64,000 bases of DNA from Bradyrhizobium barranii subsp. barranii (GCF_017565645.3 NZ_CP086136.1:4137501-4201500), one strand, 5' to 3'. Shown: positions 17,850-26,704, counted from the first letter of the stretch. Program-made: numbers and translations. Notes: generated by a model from the letters alone, not told the origin.

Positions 17850-20747
17850 TCAACTCGCGGCGAGCGAGCCCGAAGGCGGAGACGCCAATTCGGCCAGCAA
17901 TTCGCTGGCCGCTTTCAGGACGGGCGTATTGAACCCCTCGGTGAATCGTCCATAGATGGGCGCGAGCACGTCTTGCGCTTCACTGCGGCGGCCCCGCCGC
18001 TGCAATAGCCCTGCAAGACCGATTGCCGTGCGCAACTCAAAACCGAGCGCCCCCTGATGTCGGGCAAGGTCAAGTGACTGCGCCAGGCTCCGCTCCGCCT
18101 CCAGGAAGTCGGGATTGTCCTTGCGGATCAGCACTTCTGCCCTTGCCCGCAACATGTCCGGCATCTCCACCATGAAGTTGCGACGCCGGCCCCGGGCAAT
18201 CGCCTGATCGAGGATGTCGAGTGCTTCATCTCCACGACCTGTCGCCGCCAGAGCTTCCGCGAGCGGCACGCAAAGTCCGGCCGCCGCGCCGTAGCGCTGG
18301 CTCTGCAGCTTCTTGACGGAGGCGTTCAGCATGGCCAGCCCGATATCACTCTCGCCGCGCGCCAACAGCGCAATCCCTTTCATGGCGTCGCCGACCGTCT
18401 GGAGGGTGGCGAGATTATGCTTGCGGGTCTCCACGAGGAGCCTGTCAATGTGCTCTTCGCACACGCCCACATCCCCGTTCCAAAGGAAAACACCGAATGC
18501 CCAGGGCAGCGCTATGCACAATATGGTCGGATGGTTGATGGCGATCACATCGGAGATGGCTTGGCGCGCCGTCGCCGTGGCCTGATCGGGATGTCCCTCG
18601 AGCCACAAGATGCGGGCGAGGGTGATTTGAGGACGCTTCGGGTAATCGGACGTCAGGCCGCCACGGGAGTCGCCTTCCAGTCCCGGATGGGACAGCGCCG
18701 CTTCGACGTACGAGCGAGACGCGGCAACCTCGCCCAGATAGTGGCACGACGTTCCGAGCAACATGCGCATGCGCGCCACTCCGACGGAATCGTTGCTGGC
18801 GAGGGCAATCGCTTCGCCGCGCTTAGCGGTGGCCAGCGCATCGTCAAAATTGCCGACCAGCAATTGGAGCAGATGCAGTCGGCCACGGATTTGGCCGGCG
18901 ACATCGCCAATTGTCTCCGCCAACCGGACCGCTCTGTCGAGATAGCCGACGCCCAATTCGTCGATTTGTCCCGTCAGCATCCGCGCCGACGCCAGCGCGG
19001 CATGAAGTGCGAGGTCGTGCCTGACACTTCCGCCCGTCTCACGAAGCGCTTCGATTGCGCGCGTGACCCAGAGCTGGCATTCGGTGAAGAGCGACAGCTT
19101 GAAGAACAGGGGGATCGCTGCGGCAGCGAGGCCGACGCCGGTTCTGCGGTCGCCTCGATCCGAGAAGCACCACGCCAGCGCGCTGCGTATGTCGCCGAAT
19201 TGATCGGCCATCGACGACAGGCCTTCATTCGGCTCGTCGGCCGTCTCTTCAAGCAAATCTCGAAAGTAGGAGGCGTGGCGTAGCGGCACGATCTCGGCGT
19301 CGGTGCTGGCGGCGAGCTTCTCCTGCGCGTAGGCCCGCGTCGCGTCCGCGAGCCTGTAGCGAATCGATTGCGAGTCCTGGTTCGGGGCAAGCATCGACTT
19401 GGCCACGAGGTTGTCGAGCGCAGCCATGGTCGTGTCGTCGCTGGTCGCATCGCTGCCGGCGATCGCTCGGGCCGCATCGGCGGTGAAGCTGCCGACGAAC
19501 ACGGATAGCTGGCTGAGAACCACCCGTTCGGGCCCGGATAGAAGATCGTAGCTCCACTCGATGGTTGCGCGAAGCGTGCGGTGCCGGGGCAGCGCCGTGC
19601 GTCGTCCTTCCCACAGCAGATTGAAGTGCTTGTCGAGGAGTTGGACCATGGCCTTGACGCCGTAGGCGGTCACATGGCCGGCGGTGAGCTCGATCGCGAG
19701 CGGGATGCCATTGAGCCGACGGCAGACGTTGCCGACGTCCGACGCGTTCGCATCCGTCAATCCGAACCCACCTCCAGCTGCGGCCGCGCGTTCCACGAAG
19801 AGCTTTACGGAGGGGTAGGCAATCGCGCTCTCGGCCGTCAGAACGGCGTTTTCCGGCGGGCTTGTCAGAGGCGAGAGGCGATATGTGTGCTCGCCTTCGA
19901 CCCGCAGCAGCTCCCGGCTCGTGGCCATGATGTGCAGCTGCGGTGCCTCCTGGTAGAGCCGTTCGGCCAGCGCCGCCGCGGCGTCGACGACATGCTCGCA
20001 GCAATCCAGAATGAGCAGCATCCGCCGGTCGCGCAGGAATGCAACAAGACTGTTTGAGGGATCGTCCGATCGCGCCCGCAGTCCGAGCGAAGATGCTGCA
20101 ATGGCCGGCACCAGAGCGGCATCGCGGGTCTCGCCGAGACTGACGAAGTGAACCTGGCCGGCGAATTCCGCGAGAAGGGCGTGGCCCGCGGAAACAGCGA
20201 CCGTCGTCTTGCCGATGCCGCCCGGGCCGACGACCGTGATGAAACGCTGGGCTTTGAGCCTTTCCGATATATCCTGGATGGTTTGCTCGCGGCCCACCAT
20301 CTGCCAGGGATGTGCCGGCAGGTTGTGCGCGCGAACAGGCTTGGTCGGTGCAGGTTGATTCTGCTCCGGTGTCGCGGCCGAACCGACGAAACAATAACCC
20401 TGTCCCGAGACCGTGCTCAGATATTTGGCGCCGGCATTGCCGTCCCCGAGCGCCTTGCGGAGTGCTGCGATATGGACGCGCAGGCTGTTGTCATCGACGC
20501 TGGAGCCTGGCCATGTCCTGGCTATCAGATCGCCCTTGCTGACGACTTCGCCCGCATGCCGGATCAGTGTCAGCAGCAGGTCAAATGCGCGAGCCGACAG
20601 TTGGACCGGATTGCCATCCTTCTCGATCCGTCTCTGCGAAGCGTCCAGACGAAACGGCCCAAAGACGAAAATCTCTTGAGCGGAGCTCTCCTGGAGAGAG
20701 GGTCCGGTCGTGGCTGTTGTGGCGTTGCTCTGCCAGCGGTGGACCAT
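17850..20747 (-). CDS. Winged-helix DNA-binding STAND-like ATPase regulator, copy 3
   Basis: A 965-residue third paralogue, more divergent. A ~24-residue extension precedes the winged helix (~27-122: VSKGDLIARTWPG, VHIAALRKALG, VSGQGYCFVG). Walker A is GPGGIGKT at ~174-181. The Walker B-like strand reads MLLILDCCEHVVDAA, with Cys where both siblings have Asn. The block LPRHRTLRATIEWSYDLLSG and a long helical C-terminus follow. The winged helix is joined to the ATPase by a Pro/Ala/Gln-rich linker. It lies 230 bases downstream of the SDR gene on the same strand and could share its transcript. Signal and targets are unknown. Confidence 0.87.
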   Translation of the reverse strand: MVHRWQSNATTATTGPSLQESSAQEIFVFGPFRLDASQRRIEKDGNPVQLSARAFDLLLTLIRHAGEVVSKGDLIARTWPGSSVDDNSLRVHIAALRKALGDGNAGAKYLSTVSGQGYCFVGSAATPEQNQPAPTKPVRAHNLPAHPWQMVGREQTIQDISERLKAQRFITVVGPGGIGKTTVAVSAGHALLAEFAGQVHFVSLGETRDAALVPAIAASSLGLRARSDDPSNSLVAFLRDRRMLLILDCCEHVVDAAAALAERLYQEAPQLHIMATSRELLRVEGEHTYRLSPLTSPPENAVLTAESAIAYPSVKLFVERAAAAGGGFGLTDANASDVGNVCRRLNGIPLAIELTAGHVTAYGVKAMVQLLDKHFNLLWEGRRTALPRHRTLRATIEWSYDLLSGPERVVLSQLSVFVGSFTADAARAIAGSDATSDDTTMAALDNLVAKSMLAPNQDSQSIRYRLADATRAYAQEKLAASTDAEIVPLRHASYFRDLLEETADEPNEGLSSMADQFGDIRSALAWCFSDRGDRRTGVGLAAAAIPLFFKLSLFTECQLWVTRAIEALRETGGSVRHDLALHAALASARMLTGQIDELGVGYLDRAVRLAETIGDVAGQIRGRLHLLQLLVGNFDDALATAKRGEAIALASNDSVGVARMRMLLGTSCHYLGEVAASRSYVEAALSHPGLEGDSRGGLTSDYPKRPQITLARILWLEGHPDQATATARQAISDVIAINHPTILCIALPWAFGVFLWNGDVGVCEEHIDRLLVETRKHNLATLQTVGDAMKGIALLARGESDIGLAMLNASVKKLQSQRYGAAAGLCVPLAEALAATGRGDEALDILDQAIARGRRRNFMVEMPDMLRARAEVLIRKDNPDFLEAERSLAQSLDLARHQGALGFELRTAIGLAGLLQRRGRRSEAQDVLAPIYGRFTEGFNTPVLKAASELLAELASPPSGSLAAS

Positions 20748-20977
20748 TTGGAAATATCAAATCCGACGACCAACTCGTCGTACTCTATGACTTGAACTCG
20801 GGCCGAAACGTGTGACCGCGGTGGCAGCTTCAAACGTAACATCCAGCAGTATCGCGGTAAAGGATCACCGATGGATGTCGCTGATCACTTTCGTCCGGAG
20901 GGCAGGGAACTCCGGGGAGAGTCCTGATTTTTTGGGAAACGACCGTCGATTGGGGAAATCTCCGCCGATGGGCGATC

Positions 20978-21871
20978 TCATCGGATCAACACCGGCTTGA
21001 GAAGATCCTCCAGGCCGATCCGGCCGAACAGTTCCGTGCGTGCGCGGTCGGCGACGGCGTCGACAGCTGCCGCCCCATCGTCATCCGGGCCGAAATGAAC
21101 TTTCAGCGGACGTTGTCCGAACGGCATGTTCACGACATTCGCAACTGTGCTTGCGACATCTTGTGGGGCCGTATCCTTCGGCGAAAGCTGCGCGAGTCCC
21201 GCAAGCGCGATTTCACTCACGTCGGCGGTCGGACCATCCGCGTATTCTTCCGCCCGAACAGTATCCTGCGGCCGGCCGGATCGGACATAGTGGCCGGGTC
21301 CGAGAGCACTGGGAACGATGATGGTCGTCTCGACGCCCCAACGTGCGAGCTCGCCGGCGTAACTGAGTGCCAGCGAATCCAGGGCGGCTTCCGTTGAAGC
21401 ACAGGCGCCGAGGAACGGAACCGAGCTGCCCCGTGCGCTGCTTGACGTGATCCATATCAGCAAGCCCTGACCTTGCTTGCGCAATTGTGGCAACGCCGCG
21501 CGATTGAGGCGCTGTGCGATCAGGACGTTGGTATCGTAGAGCTCGGCGAGCTGCTCCGGCGTGAAGGCTTCTGCGGGTCCGTAAACGACTTGCCGGGCAT
21601 TGTGCACGACCACGTCGAGGCGGCTGTTTTCGGCGATGATGGTCTCAACGGCCGAGGTCACTGAGGAGTCCGAAGAGACGTCGAACTCGATCGTGCGGAG
21701 ATCGGCGCCGGGCTGGCCGGGATTTGATCCAGCCTCCTCGATCCCTTGCGCAATAGGGCCACTCATTTCCCGGCTTGAAACGTAGACCGTGTGGCCTGCC
21801 TGCATCAGTTGCCGGCAGGTGGTTCGTCCGATGCTGTTTGCAGCACCCGTGACGATGATCACTTTGCTCAT
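20978..21871 (-). CDS. SDR-fold protein with catalytic Tyr and Lys replaced
   Basis: A 297-residue short-chain dehydrogenase/reductase-fold protein. It has the nucleotide-binding TGAANSIG (8-15), FDVSSDSS after strand 3, the central DTNVL Asn115 and an active-site Ser region (ITSSSARGSS, ~141-150). Where SDRs have YxxxK this one reads CASTE (157-161) before AALDSLALSYAGELARWG. Oxidoreductase chemistry is therefore doubtful, and it may be a regulatory or NAD(P)-binding protein. ATG 21871 (MSKVIIVTG) is the natural start; the frame extends 33 codons upstream into Arg-rich sequence. The family is certain; whether it is active is not. Confidence 0.85.
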   Translation of the reverse strand: MSKVIIVTGAANSIGRTTCRQLMQAGHTVYVSSREMSGPIAQGIEEAGSNPGQPGADLRTIEFDVSSDSSVTSAVETIIAENSRLDVVVHNARQVVYGPAEAFTPEQLAELYDTNVLIAQRLNRAALPQLRKQGQGLLIWITSSSARGSSVPFLGACASTEAALDSLALSYAGELARWGVETTIIVPSALGPGHYVRSGRPQDTVRAEEYADGPTADVSEIALAGLAQLSPKDTAPQDVASTVANVVNMPFGQRPLKVHFGPDDDGAAAVDAVADRARTELFGRIGLEDLLKPVLIR

Positions 21872-22228
21872 TCGATTCCCAATCGCATTCCAGCCTCTGC
21901 GGCGCTGGCGGCCCCGTCGCGACACGGTCCATCGTTCGGGAGTCGACCGCCGCCATCGTGCGAAGCGCATCTGGAATAGGGCGGGGCGCAGGGTGGGTCT
22001 TTTCGGGCATCACGATCGATTGTCAAATTGCACGAAAAATTTCGAGAATGCCCGAAGCCGGATCCGGTCCGGCGAACGCCGAAGACAGTTCAGGCGTGCC
22101 TTCGCGAAATTGGCGGTGGGTTCGAAAAGATCGGGCCTTGGCCGCCGGCTACAAGGAGGCTGCTTCGCTCGAAAGAGCGCCGCGCGCACCCGATCGCCAG
22201 GCGGTCTGCGCATCGCAAAGGAGACCGG
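21872..22228. promoter_or_regulatory. Divergent intergenic region between the SDR and catalase genes
   Basis: 357 bases that must hold promoters for the leftward SDR gene and the rightward catalase-family/cytochrome b561 pair. Open frames entering from both sides lack ribosome sites. No operator, FNR-type or Fur-type site was recognised. Confidence 0.3.
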
Positions 22229-23281
22229 ATGAATCAAGGCAAGCTACCACGTTCGGGGCTTGGGTCCCTCGTCCTGATTGCGGCCGTGGTCGGCGGCGGC
22301 GCGGCTGCCTTCGCATACACTGCGGGATGGTTCTCGCCGGGGCGTCTGACGCCGGAACGGATGATCGCGGCGCTGACGCCTCCGAGCGGCCCGCCGCTCG
22401 GGCACCGGCGAAATCATGCCAAGGGAATCTGCTTCACCGGGACATTCGAGGCGAATGGAAACGGTGCGGAGCTCTCCCGGGCCAGGGTCTTCGCGCAGGG
22501 GCACTATCCGGCCTTGGGCCGTTTCAATCTCGGCACGGCCGATCCGAACGCGGTTGATGCGACCGTGCGCGTCCGCGGCCTCGGATTGCTGATCACGACG
22601 GCAGACGGCGAAGAGTGGCGCATGGCGATGATCAACCCGCCGTTCTTTGCGGTTTCCACGCCGCAGGCATTTCACGACCTGCTGATCGCATCCGGCAAGA
22701 AGGATCCGGAGGCGATGAAGGCGTTCATTCAGGCCAACCCGGAATTCGGCCCCTTCGCGGCCTGGGCCAAGACGGCGCCCTGGACCGGCAGTTATGCGGA
22801 GGAGCCCTATAACGGCCTCAACAGCTTCGTCTTCACGGACGCCGGAGGCGGCGACCACACCGTGCGATGGTCGCTGTTGCCCTCGGCGCAACCCATTCCG
22901 ATCTCGCAGGCCGACCTCGAAAAGCGCGGGCCGGATTATCTCGAGCAGGAGATCACCGAACGGGTCCGGACCGCCGGTCCACTGCGATGGACCATGGTCA
23001 CGACCGTCGCCGATCCGGGCGACCCGACCGCGGATCCGAGCAAGGCCTGGCCGGAGAACCGTCGCAAAGTGGAGGTCGGAACGCTGATCGTGCAGCGGAT
23101 CGAGCCGGAGCGCGATGGACCGTGCCGCGACATCAATTTCGATCCGGCGGTCCTGCCACAGGGAATCCGGGTGTCGGACGATCCGTTCCCGGCTGCACGC
23201 TCATCGGTCTACCGCAAATCCTACGATCTGCGCGCGGCCGAAGCCAGGGACTATCCGCGAACCGGGACCGCCAAGCCATGA
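22229..23281 (+). CDS. Membrane-anchored catalase-family peroxidase (SrpA type)
   Basis: A 350-residue haem protein of the short, SrpA-like catalase family. One N-terminal transmembrane segment (~9-31) would hold the domain on the periplasmic side. Distal-side His is in HRRNHAKG, followed by FTGTFEANGNGAELSRARVF; the family block GLNSFVFTDAGG and the C-terminal DPAVLPQGI...ARSSVY, whose Tyr would be the proximal haem ligand, are all present. It is much shorter than canonical catalases (~480 aa or more) and likely acts as an organic-peroxide or H2O2 peroxidase. AAAGGAG precedes ATG 22229. The stop overlaps the cytochrome b561 start, suggesting that quinol supplies its electrons. Confidence 0.88.
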   Translation: MNQGKLPRSGLGSLVLIAAVVGGGAAAFAYTAGWFSPGRLTPERMIAALTPPSGPPLGHRRNHAKGICFTGTFEANGNGAELSRARVFAQGHYPALGRFNLGTADPNAVDATVRVRGLGLLITTADGEEWRMAMINPPFFAVSTPQAFHDLLIASGKKDPEAMKAFIQANPEFGPFAAWAKTAPWTGSYAEEPYNGLNSFVFTDAGGGDHTVRWSLLPSAQPIPISQADLEKRGPDYLEQEITERVRTAGPLRWTMVTTVADPGDPTADPSKAWPENRRKVEVGTLIVQRIEPERDGPCRDINFDPAVLPQGIRVSDDPFPAARSSVYRKSYDLRAAEARDYPRTGTAKP

Positions 23282-23841
23282 CCAGCGCTCCTCATCGTTT
23301 TGCCCTGATCCAGCGGGTTCTGCACTGGCTGATGGCGGTCTGCATCCTCGCCATGCTGTTCATTGGCGTCGGCATGGTCTCCACGGTCGCGCCGAAATAT
23401 CTGCCGCTCATCCTGGTCCACAAGACGATCGGCGTCACCCTGCTGGTCCTCGTGCTGATCAGGCTGGCGTTGCGACTGTATTACGGTGCGCCGCCATTGC
23501 CGGCCGATCTTTCGAGACCCATGAAGTTTGGAGCAAAATTGTCGCATCAGCTCCTGTATGGCCTCATGATCGTCATGCCGTTGCTCGGCTTCGGCATGCT
23601 CTGGGCTGCGGCCTATCCGGTCGTCCTGTATGGCGGGATCCGAATTCCCGCGCTGCTGCCGCAGAGCGACCTGATGCACACGCTGCTCTGGAATGCCCAC
23701 GTCTATCTGGGTTTCGCGTTCTTTGCCCTCGTGCTGCTGCATCTGGCGGCGGGGCTATTCCACGCATTGATCCGTCGCGATGGCGTATTCGCATCGATAT
23801 CGCTTCTGCCGCTGTGGGACAGGGTGACACAAGCGAAATGA
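23278..23841 (+). CDS. Cytochrome b561 family membrane protein
   Basis: A 187-residue protein with four transmembrane helices and the His residues expected to hold two b-type haems: VLHWLMA in helix 1, LVHKTIG in helix 2, and the His residues around MHTLLWNAHVYLG and LLHLAAGLFHALI in the later helices. Family members oxidise quinols or superoxide and pass electrons across the membrane. It starts inside the catalase-family stop (ATGA), so the two are translationally coupled and probably form a membrane quinol-peroxidase unit. Confidence 0.9.
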   Translation: MTSAPHRFALIQRVLHWLMAVCILAMLFIGVGMVSTVAPKYLPLILVHKTIGVTLLVLVLIRLALRLYYGAPPLPADLSRPMKFGAKLSHQLLYGLMIVMPLLGFGMLWAAAYPVVLYGGIRIPALLPQSDLMHTLLWNAHVYLGFAFFALVLLHLAAGLFHALIRRDGVFASISLLPLWDRVTQAK

Positions 23842-23964
23842 ACCCGTTACGTGCCGGCGGGCGCCCCTCGCAGGCGTGCGATCCCAAAAGGATCTTTCGC
23901 GCCGGAAAGATTCCTCGCGCACCGCGTGGCTAGATGTTCCCAACCTCCAACAAGGATGCCGACC

Positions 23965-24465
23965 ATGACCAAAGCAGACCTCCAAAGCCCGACCGATCTC
24001 GGAGCGAATGCGAACCGGGACGTTCCAGCCGCGCTGAGAGCGCTGCTTGCCGACGTTTTCGCGCTCTACCTGAAGACCAAGAACTTCCACTGGCACGTGT
24101 CGGGCAGCCACTTTCGCGACTACCACCTTATGCTCGACGAGCAGGCCGACCAGATCTTCGCCATGACTGACGACATCGCCGAACGCGCACGCAAGATCGG
24201 CGGCACGACGCTACGCTCGATCGGCCACATCGCGCGCGAGCAGCGCATTCTCGACAACGATGCCGACTATGTCGATCCGCAGGACATGCTCGCCGAGCTG
24301 CGCAGCGACAACCAGCAGCTAACGCGGGAAATGCGCCGGGTCCACGAGCTCTGCGACGAGTACGGCGATGTCGCCACCGCGAGCGTCCTGGAAAACTGGA
24401 TCGACGAGACGGAACGTCGCATCTGGTTCCTCTATGAGACCGGCCGAAGCGGCCAGAACCCGTAA
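23965..24465 (+). CDS. dps: Dps-family DNA starvation/ferritin-like protein
   Basis: A 166-residue Dps/miniferritin, the usual family length. The inter-subunit ferroxidase ligands are visible in KTKNFHWHVSG and in YHLMLDEQADQIFAMTDDIAER (His, Asp, Glu). It would form a dodecamer that oxidises Fe(II) with H2O2 and stores iron, sparing DNA. ATG 23965 (MTKADL) has AAGGA at the right distance; the upstream in-frame ATG at 23956 has none. Its position after a peroxidase pair fits a peroxide-defence neighbourhood. Confidence 0.92.
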   Translation: MTKADLQSPTDLGANANRDVPAALRALLADVFALYLKTKNFHWHVSGSHFRDYHLMLDEQADQIFAMTDDIAERARKIGGTTLRSIGHIAREQRILDNDADYVDPQDMLAELRSDNQQLTREMRRVHELCDEYGDVATASVLENWIDETERRIWFLYETGRSGQNP

Positions 24466-24503
24466 GTGCAAAGCACGCCGTTGGGCCGGGAGTCGGGTGA
24501 AGG

Positions 24504-25127
24504 ATGAGCAGCCTCTCGGAACTCCTGCCGGATGGCGGCGTCAAGGCGGAGCGCCTGCTGCTGCGTGAGCTCGCGCACCGGATCGACGACGAGCTCGCCT
24601 CGGCGATTGATCTGGTGGCGCAGGCGGCCGATCGTTGCGACGGCATCGAAGCGAGAGCGACCCTCGCTTCCGTGCAGGACCGGCTGGAAGGTCATGCACA
24701 ACTTCACCACGCGCTGCAAATGCCGCAGTTCACCACCACCGTCGATCTGGCTGCCTATCTTCAGCAATTGTGCCGCTCGATCAGCCGCTCGAGCCTCGAA
24801 GACAAGGGTATTGCGCTCTCGCTGCTGCTGCATCCACTGCAGATGAGCTCCGAGCGCTGCTGGCTGCTGGGGATGATCGTCTTCGAACTGATCACCGGTG
24901 CGGTGCGCCACGTATCCCACTGCGGAGCAGGCGCCATTCGTCTCGAAGTATGGCTCACGGCGACGTCGGTTGCGTGCAGCGTCATGGACAACGGCTCGTC
25001 CGACGAAAGTCGGTACCGGGAAGAGGACCGCTCCATCGTCGAGACGCTTGCGGCGCGTCTGCACGGGACCGTCGACGTCCGCGGCGGCCCCGACGGATTC
25101 AGGACCGTCGTGACCATCCCGCGCTAG
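24504..25127 (+). CDS. Histidine-kinase-like protein (HWE/HisKA_2 type) with degenerate N-box
   Basis: A 207-residue soluble protein with no sensor domain. LLLRELAHRIDDEL (His25) matches the phosphoacceptor box of HisKA_2/HWE kinases. The ATPase part keeps a D-box (SVMDNG, Asp162), but the N-box reads ELITGAVRH, with Gly132 where the Mg-binding Asn is expected, and the glycine-rich G2 box is not evident. It may be a phosphotransfer protein or an inactive partner rather than a kinase. It begins 38 bases after dps and is likely in the same transcript. No response regulator adjoins it. Confidence 0.7.
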   Translation: MSSLSELLPDGGVKAERLLLRELAHRIDDELASAIDLVAQAADRCDGIEARATLASVQDRLEGHAQLHHALQMPQFTTTVDLAAYLQQLCRSISRSSLEDKGIALSLLLHPLQMSSERCWLLGMIVFELITGAVRHVSHCGAGAIRLEVWLTATSVACSVMDNGSSDESRYREEDRSIVETLAARLHGTVDVRGGPDGFRTVVTIPR

Positions 25128-25264
25128 TCGCGACTCTCGCGCAACGATCCGTATCGTGCGGATCAAATAATATCGCTGCGACCTCGAAAGATGAGTTGGG
25201 ACAGATCTCGATACGCTTGCCCTATTCATGATCTGCGGATCGTCGTGCGAACAAGGGTCAAGCC

Positions 25265-25864
25265 ATGACGGACATGTCGAACTCGAAGGCCTCGCTCGGA
25301 TGGGCCATCCACGCCATCACCGGAAAATGGGGCTGGTTCGTTGCGCTGGGTGTCGGCGAACTGATCCTCGGCGGTGTTGCATCTGCCAATCTGATGGCGG
25401 CGAACCTCGCGTCCGTACTGGTCATCGGCGCCACCATGGCGGTCGCCGGCATTTTCCAGATCGTGCAAGCGTTTTCAGTGCGCGGCTTGCGGGGATTCCT
25501 GCTTTGGCTACTGGCCGGGATCGTCTATGCGGCCGCCGGGGCCATCATACTCTACGATCCGATCCTGGCTTCATTCACGCTGTCTCTCGCAGTGTGTGCC
25601 TTCCTGGTCGTAGCCGGGGTGATAAGGATCTGGGCCGGCTTCCATATCCGGCCGGCCGCGGGCTGGCGTTGGATCGTGGCTGCGGGCGTCCTGACCTTCT
25701 GCGTCGGTGTCATGCTGGTTGCGGCTTGGCCCGCCATCGGTTTGTGGCTGCTTGGTGTGATGCTGGTCGTCGACCTGATCTTCCAGGGATGGGGATTCAT
25801 CGCATTCGGGGTCGCGCTCAAGAGCCGCGCGTCCCGCCATTCGTCCCAGCCGGCGACGGTATGA
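25265..25864 (+). CDS. HdeD/DUF308 family membrane protein
   Basis: A 199-residue inner-membrane protein with six hydrophobic helices arranged as repeated pairs (for example WFVALGVGELILGGVASA, LASVLVIGATMAVAGIFQIV, FLLWLLAGIVYAAAGAII). This fits the HdeD-type acid-resistance protein family. The molecular role is poorly known; E. coli HdeD supports acid resistance at high cell density. FdhD follows after four bases, so the two are co-transcribed. Confidence 0.85.
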   Translation: MTDMSNSKASLGWAIHAITGKWGWFVALGVGELILGGVASANLMAANLASVLVIGATMAVAGIFQIVQAFSVRGLRGFLLWLLAGIVYAAAGAIILYDPILASFTLSLAVCAFLVVAGVIRIWAGFHIRPAAGWRWIVAAGVLTFCVGVMLVAAWPAIGLWLLGVMLVVDLIFQGWGFIAFGVALKSRASRHSSQPATV

Positions 25865-25867
25865 GTC

Positions 25868-26704
25868 ATGGCGAAAGGCTCGACATTCACGCGGCATTGG
25901 GAGATTGCCTGGCGCGGCGGTCAGACGAAGTCGACCTCGCGGCTGGTTGCCGAGGAGACCGCGATTGCGCTCACCTATAACGGCTCGACCCAGGCGGTGA
26001 TGATGGGCACGCCGGGAGATCTGGAGGATTTCGGCATTGGCTTCAGCCTCACCGAGGCCATCGTCGAACGTGCGAGCGAGATCAGCAGCATCGAGCTGAT
26101 CCCGAACGATCTCGGCGTCGAGGTTCGGATGTGGCTCGATGGTGACCGCGCGGCATCCCTGGCTGCACGGCGCCGAACCATCAGCGGCCCCGTTGGCTGC
26201 GGGCTATGCGGCATCGAGAGCCTCGAACAGGCTCGCCGCGCGCCGGCGCGGGTGAAGGGCCGGGGCAACGTTTTTCACGCGCGCGACTTGCTGGGCGCCA
26301 TGCAGGCCCTTTCTCCGCACCAAATCCTGAATCAGCAAACGCGGGCCGTCCACGCGGCGGCCTTCTGGCATCCGCGGGCCGGCATCGGCCTGATCAGAGA
26401 GGACGTCGGCCGGCACAATGCGCTCGACAAGCTCGCCGGCGCGATCGTACGCGAGGGGAGATCGGCGTGCGATGGCGCGGTACTGCTGACCAGCCGCGTT
26501 TCGGTCGAGATGGTGCAGAAAGCGGCGATGCTCGGCGCACCGGTCATCGTGGCCGTATCCGCACCCACCGCACTCGCGATCAAGACCGCGGATGAAGCGG
26601 GGATCACGCTGCTCGCGATCGCTCGCGATGACGGATACGGCGTATTCACGCACCCGCGTCGCGTTCTGCTGCCGGATGAGGCCGCAACGCACGCCGGCTG
26701 CTGA
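25868..26704 (+). CDS. fdhD: Formate dehydrogenase accessory sulfurtransferase FdhD
   Basis: A 278-residue FdhD. This protein takes sulfur from IscS and inserts it into the bis-MGD cofactor of formate-dehydrogenase-type molybdoenzymes. The essential Cys loop is present as GCGLCG (Cys111, Cys114), and the family blocks ETAIALTYNGS, TPGDLEDFGIGFSLTEA and EDVGRHNALDKLAGA are intact. No formate dehydrogenase lies next to it; the YdeP-like molybdopterin oxidoreductase at 36818-39109 is the only candidate client in the window. Confidence 0.95.
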   Translation: MAKGSTFTRHWEIAWRGGQTKSTSRLVAEETAIALTYNGSTQAVMMGTPGDLEDFGIGFSLTEAIVERASEISSIELIPNDLGVEVRMWLDGDRAASLAARRRTISGPVGCGLCGIESLEQARRAPARVKGRGNVFHARDLLGAMQALSPHQILNQQTRAVHAAAFWHPRAGIGLIREDVGRHNALDKLAGAIVREGRSACDGAVLLTSRVSVEMVQKAAMLGAPVIVAVSAPTALAIKTADEAGITLLAIARDDGYGVFTHPRRVLLPDEAATHAGC

